DNA from: Sipunculus nudus
Lineage: Eukaryota > Annelida > Sipuncula > Golfingiida > Sipunculidae
Reading direction: 5' to 3'
NCBI GenBank assembly: GCA_026874595.1
Contig: CM049308.1
Coordinates: 77,164,124 to 77,228,123, forward strand
DNA length: 64,000 bases
The notes under the pieces are model-generated. The model was not told the DNA's origin. It did no database searches and saw only the letters and a list, made by a program, of their open reading frames with translations. Position 1 is the first letter of the stretch. Each line of letters opens with the position of its first letter. Of this stretch, positions 59,263-64,000 are shown in pieces. Made by a program: the position numbers and the translations under genes.

Positions 59263-61667
59263 AAACGTCATCTAGCAGAAGGGTGAAATATTGGCAGATG
59301 CAATATTTTAAGCATTTAATTTATATTTTACATACCCAGTATGTTAATAGGTCGTTTTAATTTTCATAAAATATTCTATACACTATGGGAAGAAGTAGTC
59401 CATACATAGAACGTATGGGTATCATAGTCCATGTGTGGACTAGATATATAGGAAGTAGATGTCCTACTCCCATACCTGCCCCATGGCATTTCACGCATAT
59501 ATACATGCTTGTTCGCTAGTCTACCCACCCCACTAAAATCCCGTATCCGCCCCTGTCAGTAGATTAGCTGATCCTGGTACCTGGACTTGGACTAAAGGGT
59601 GGCTTCAAGGGTGCAGACATGCGACTGACCTGGGCGCAACTTACAGCAGCCATGCACAGCGGTTGTATGCAGCTTTAACCTTTAACCTTTGCATTTTGTA
59701 AATTCGATTCCACCGTTTAAACGTACAGACCCAGGACGAAACTTTTATAGTAACTTTCCAATTCCGCGATTACCCAAAGAGTGACAGTATAGAAAGTATT
59801 AAAAGCCCGCCTAATAATATCAAGTATCCTTAATGCCAACTGAAACAGTTAAACCAAAGTCCTGTAATATTTTACTATTTTACATTTTTCCATTTGTAGG
59901 GAATTATAATGCTACACTTGGGACTCTCCGTCTTTGAATAATCAAGCTGCCGCTCATAAAGCGTCAACAGGAATAAGTCCGTCTCTTCCGTACTAAATGA
60001 TCGTATCATAACAGAGGCCCCTTATGTATGAGTGGTAAATTGTCCCGAATGCAACGCTGGCACTAAATAGCACGATTACTGGGTAAATGTGTCATATAAA
60101 TATATTATGAAATTACACGTCTTTACAATTACACGTCTTTCGCTGAAGGGATGGTTTTTTTTTTTGTTTTTAGCTTAAGGTGTGTAAGCTTTATATATGT
60201 ATAAAGTAAAATATATATATATACCAGTAAACTATAACAACTTGAGGGTTTCCTGGTGATGTAACGTCATCAGTGAGACTCGCATGCATTTTTGCTGGCT
60301 GTGCACAGAGCCCCACCTGGCGAGCAGGAGATAAATCAGCAAACATATATGACAACACTTTTTGTATTGACCTACAACTGCCTACAAATAATACTGTTCT
60401 CATATCAGTGGTTTCTTTTAGAATTTTGATGTAAAACCTTAAAATCCACTTATCATCAGGGGCGGATACAGGATCTAAGATGAGGGGGGGTGGGGGTTAC
60501 CGGTTAACAGGTGTGCCAGGAGAGCTGGTAAATTCTATTCATCTATCTCCTGTGCAGAAGTACAGGAAAGAAAACGGCCTTACTTTTCGGTATAAAATGT
60601 AAATTCACCAGAAATATAAGGCTGAGCAATGACTGCGAATATACATGTTATTTTCGCTTGATGATTAAGATTTCAAATGAATCGATGCAAAATGTTGCTG
60701 CGGGACAAGTGCAGATAAAGGCCAAGCAAAATAAACAATAAATTACATCAGGGATGCGCAGAGAATACTGCATATAGATACTTTCAACGTACAGAGAGAT
60801 ATTGAAAATGCACCAGCCATGGGTCATCATAAGCAGTTTAATGAAATATCGAGACTTAAATTACCATTGACAAATCTCACTCTGGCATTATCGTGGGGTT
60901 TTTTTTAAATAAATTAAAAATATTTATTTATATGCTAGCATTATGATTTTTAAATAAAACATAAAAAATGTTTGATTTACATGTTTTAATTTATATAAAT
61001 TAAACAATTTGAGTAAAGCTTGGAGGACTAACCATCAGTATTTCCACACATTTTCTGGTTGAATACAAATGAAAAATGTGGTCAAAACCAGGTCCGTATT
61101 GAGCTATAGTGCGGGCCTTGTATAGCATGCATATTAATAATATAATAAAGGAACCTTAAAGAATAATCAACATAAATATTTATAAGTTATTAACATGCAT
61201 AGTAATTATACATGCAGTAATTTCATTTGTTATACAGTAGTCACATATTGTAAGCTTCTAGTACTTCAGAAGAGTATTATTTAAATTTCAAATTTCAAAA
61301 TAAGAAAAGTTTTAAAAGTTTCATTTTAATATTCAGGTTAATTTGTCAAAGATACACTGGAAATTTCTATGTCACGCAGAAGTTCTAGTTCTTGCTCATT
61401 AGAAACTGTCTGACCTCATCTTGCTCATTTGTTCATCAAGATCACCTAAACTACTGAAAATGAACGTTCTCTCCGGCAGCCAGTGACGACGAGTGACAAA
61501 ATAATGCTTATTTCCACATAGAAAAGCAAGAACACCTTCAGTGGCGGATCAAGAATTTAGGAATAGGATAGGTCAAACTCAGGAGGACTAATAAATAAAC
61601 TTAAGAAAAGGTCACCAGGTCCGGAAAGGGGGGTCTAGGGTAAAAACAAATAGCATGAAACCCTTAA

Positions 61668-62129
61668 AGAGGCCCAATCACGTATCTGAGTATTATAAAC
61701 TAAAGGTAATCCCTTCGAGCATTCATAAAAATAGGCCAGAAAATGTGGATATCACCCCTCACAGGCTGCTTGTATTGTTTATATCAAAGTGTTTTGAATA
61801 TGTGGGGCCCGCCAAAATAATCAAAACAAATTCAACAAGGGCATCTGGCAGCAGGTCAGATAAGCCAGAGCTTTGCAAATGGCGTTTTGCAACAGTGACC
61901 TTTCTACCTCTGCATATATGCAACCTACCACCTTATATTACATGTTTTCCCATTTGTCAGCATTGCTGTGTTTACAAACATGTTGTTTATGAATATGTTC
62001 ACACATCCTTCAAAAAAGGCCTTATATGAGTTTTTCACAACCAAAATTACCCTTAAACCATTTATATATACACATAGGAAGCCAGAAATCATATAAATTC
62101 TTTTTCAAAAGGTAGGTGATTGAACACCT
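61668..62129 (-). mobile_element. TTAA-flanked MITE, copy 2, inverted
   Basis: 462 bp, the reverse complement of the copy at 38.9 kb along most of its length (for example GCAAATGGCGTTTTGCAA). Ends AGAGGCCCAATCACGTA and AGGTGTTCAATCACCTA, flanked by TTAA (61664-61667, 62130-62133). No coding capacity. Confidence 0.78.
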
Positions 62130-62614
62130 TTAAAAATGGTTGCGGCGACTAAAAGGGGGAGGGGCGGACCCGCTCCTGGCTTTTTCTCAGTTACCGAACG
62201 GTTTAGCTGTAACTCGACAAGATCTTTAGAGGGGAAAACATGTGAAGCATGTTTTATACTGAAAAAATTGTGATCAAGACTCGACCCTCTTCAGGAGTTG
62301 CTTGGGTAAAGATTTGATCGCCTCAATCTTCTCATAATCAGCGACTTAAGCTGATGCAGGTGCGCCTTTATAAAGCTTTCGAGAATGGCGTTTATTTGCG
62401 GGACCCTTCGAAATTGAGCCTACACTCTATGGAGCTTTTGATCCTTTATGTATCTCAAGGAAAGCCTAATACTCGACAAACGAACCACCTCAACATTGAG
62501 CGCACCAGGATGAGTACAGGCAAGGTGGCGCCACTAGCTTTTTGTGCATTCATATGCACGCCATCACCCGTATTCCTGATGACTTTTCCGGTAGATGCTT
62601 TTTCACAGGTTTTA

Positions 62615-62802
62615 CAGAAGCGGAGCCAGGGGAGGGGTCCGGACCCCCTCTTTTTTAGCAGCCGCAAGCTTTTTAAGGGTTTCAGACCAATGTTCGCGGC
62701 CTGGACCCCCTCTTTTCCGGACCTGGGGACCTTTTTTTCAGGGTTTTCATTAGTCCTCCTGGGTTGGACCCCTTCTTTTCCTAAATCCTAGATCCGCCCA
62801 TG
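62615..62802 (+). mobile_element. Short GGATCC-ended MITE, copy 2
   Basis: Begins CAGAAGCGGAGCCAGGGGAG and ends CTAAATCCTAGATCCGCCCA then TG. Same internal order as at 22.4 kb, including TTTTTAAGGGTTTCAGACC and CCGGACCTGGGGACC. Confidence 0.6.
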
Positions 62803-63790
62803 TTTTCGCATGTCTTAAGCACAACAATTCTATTTGTTTCTCTTTATTTGAATGGTTTCCCTAAAAAAAATATGCATTTTTCACACTATTAATGAGAGGA
62901 GATAAAATTCTTGCACATCGGCCACATAAGCGCAGTGTCTTTATGATGTATGCAAAAAACAATCCATCAACATCACCCCCTCCCCCCCCCCCCCCAACCA
63001 CCATCAAAACGACTATGAAGAAGGCACTTATAATCTTATCAACACAAGGCAATTGTAAAAAGATCGTTTATTTCGGAAAAAACATCAACATTTATGTTAT
63101 ATCACTAATTATAATAACCTGAACTCTTCTATATACAATTTTATAAATGTTTTCATTATACCTTGGAGATAATGATCTGATATAACAATAAATAGCAATT
63201 TTATCAAATGTAAAGAGTACTGATAAGTAACACCAAGTTACTCTTGTAATCTTCTGTTATCGCATAGTAAGTATGTTTTAGATCAGGGATGCCATCTGTA
63301 ACTAATGGTTACACTGTGACACTATTGTGTATCACAAAAATATATCATGATGCCGATATTGCTTTTAGAACGGAAATTGTAAAACATAACACTGTAGGAT
63401 TTCTCCTGTAAATGTAAATAATACAGGAGTTTTCATAAATTAAACAGAAGAGTCGAAATGGTTTTCCAAATTTAGAATATCTTTTACCATTAAGCCAAAT
63501 TTTACAATACTGCCAGTCTTTAACTAGACGTGAGAGTGAAGGGTACAGACGGTCACAGTGGCTACCAGAAGTTTTTTCCTCGTCAACAAAAGGTCTACGC
63601 CTCGGTGCATTGGAATTAAGTTAACGAAATTTCATTATTAAAGGTACAGATAAACAAGGGGTATACTTAGGTTTCACCTAAGATCCCAAAGGTCTATACC
63701 CTTTGAGCACTTGGGACAAAGCAAAGAGATCAGCTTATAATGCTTTTCTCAGTAGGCAGGAGACAAACAGGGGGATTCCACAAGTGATTT

Positions 63791-63866
63791 AGGGGTATTC
63801 CCATTGTGGAATATCCTACAACTGCCTACAGGGGTGTTCCCATTGTGGAATATCCTACAACTGTCC
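63791..63866 (+). repeat. 39-bp tandem duplication
   Basis: Two nearly identical units: AGGGGTATTCCCATTGTGGA and ATATCCTACAACTGCCTAC, then the same with a few changes. Confidence 0.8.
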
Positions 63867-64000
63867 AGAATAAGGTAGACATGGTTTTATAGCATGCCAG
63901 TAAAGAGAAATAATACTCGATAAAGACCTTATACCTTGATTTTTCTTTTAAATTTTAACAAAACAACCATAAAACTGTGAAAGGAGGCATCCTATTCAAG

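Larger units (their letters stand above)
56238..64000. other. Right end of window, no confident gene
   Basis: Upstream of the four-TM gene (minus sense). Contains dispersed repeat copy 3, TTAA MITE copy 2, a GGATCC MITE, lone element ends at 59545 (TATCCGCCCCTG) and 60459 (CAGGGGCGGATACAGG), and a 39-bp duplication. Open frames of 100-145 codons here lie on or across repeats. Leader exons of the four-TM gene may lie here. Confidence 0.5.

Noticed and set aside
62354-62791. 145-codon frame
   Set aside because: Its second half is the GGATCC MITE copy 2, and the first half has no recognisable content.

Overview
The window is eukaryotic and metazoan: AT-rich, gene-poor, with GT-AG introns, long (TA)n and poly-G/C tracts, and dense small DNA transposons. 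Dermatopontin and SH3BGRL family genes, plus GGACGGAC-rich tandem-repeat elements of the kind common in molluscs, suggest a lophotrochozoan, most likely a bivalve mollusc. This assignment is an inference; no sequence search was run.

Five protein-coding genes can be supported. (1) 7105-15118 (+): a 2228-residue nonribosomal peptide synthetase (NRPS) in three exons. Exon 1 carries a hydrophobic leader that ends in a canonical 2A ribosome-skipping motif (GDVETNPGP). Exon 2 is 5.7 kb long. The domain order is 2A-A-T-C-A-T-C, with no thioesterase or reductase. (2) 18224-21258 (-): a complete four-exon dermatopontin-like extracellular matrix gene of 191 residues. Next to its start codon lies an array of about 14 copies of a 61-bp unit, each repeating the start codon and signal-peptide sequence. 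(3) 28473-42728 (-): a complete three-exon SH3BGRL-family thioredoxin-fold gene of 96 residues, spread over 14 kb because intron 1 is 13.4 kb and full of transposons. (4) 46510-52548 (+): a three-exon gene of 474 residues resembling stathmin domain-containing protein 1, with an N-terminal MGC acylation signal. (5) 55248-56237 (-): an intronless four-transmembrane protein of 329 residues that I do not recognise. A possible orphan exon lies at 53807-53968.

The rest is repeats. They include Helentron-like elements with internal tandem repeats (2466-6245, a 278-bp relative at 31636-31913, and three further families at 33.7, 35.1 and 36.6 kb). There is a Tigger-like Tc/mariner remnant with matching terminal repeats, TA target sites and a piece of CENP-B-type DNA-binding domain (30033-31310). 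A pair of TTAA-flanked MITEs lies in inverted orientation (38.9 and 61.7 kb). Several CAGNGGCGGATCC-ended elements occur, one nested pair among them. A dispersed repeat occurs three times, one copy forming the immediate 5' flank of the NRPS gene.

The five genes show no sign of working as a pathway; they are ordinary neighbours. The outstanding item is the NRPS. A secondary-metabolite-type enzyme sits in an animal genome behind a 2A translational-recoding leader, which could split its product between cytosol and secretory pathway. All splice junctions given were chosen by GT-AG signals, phase agreement and protein continuity, not from transcripts.
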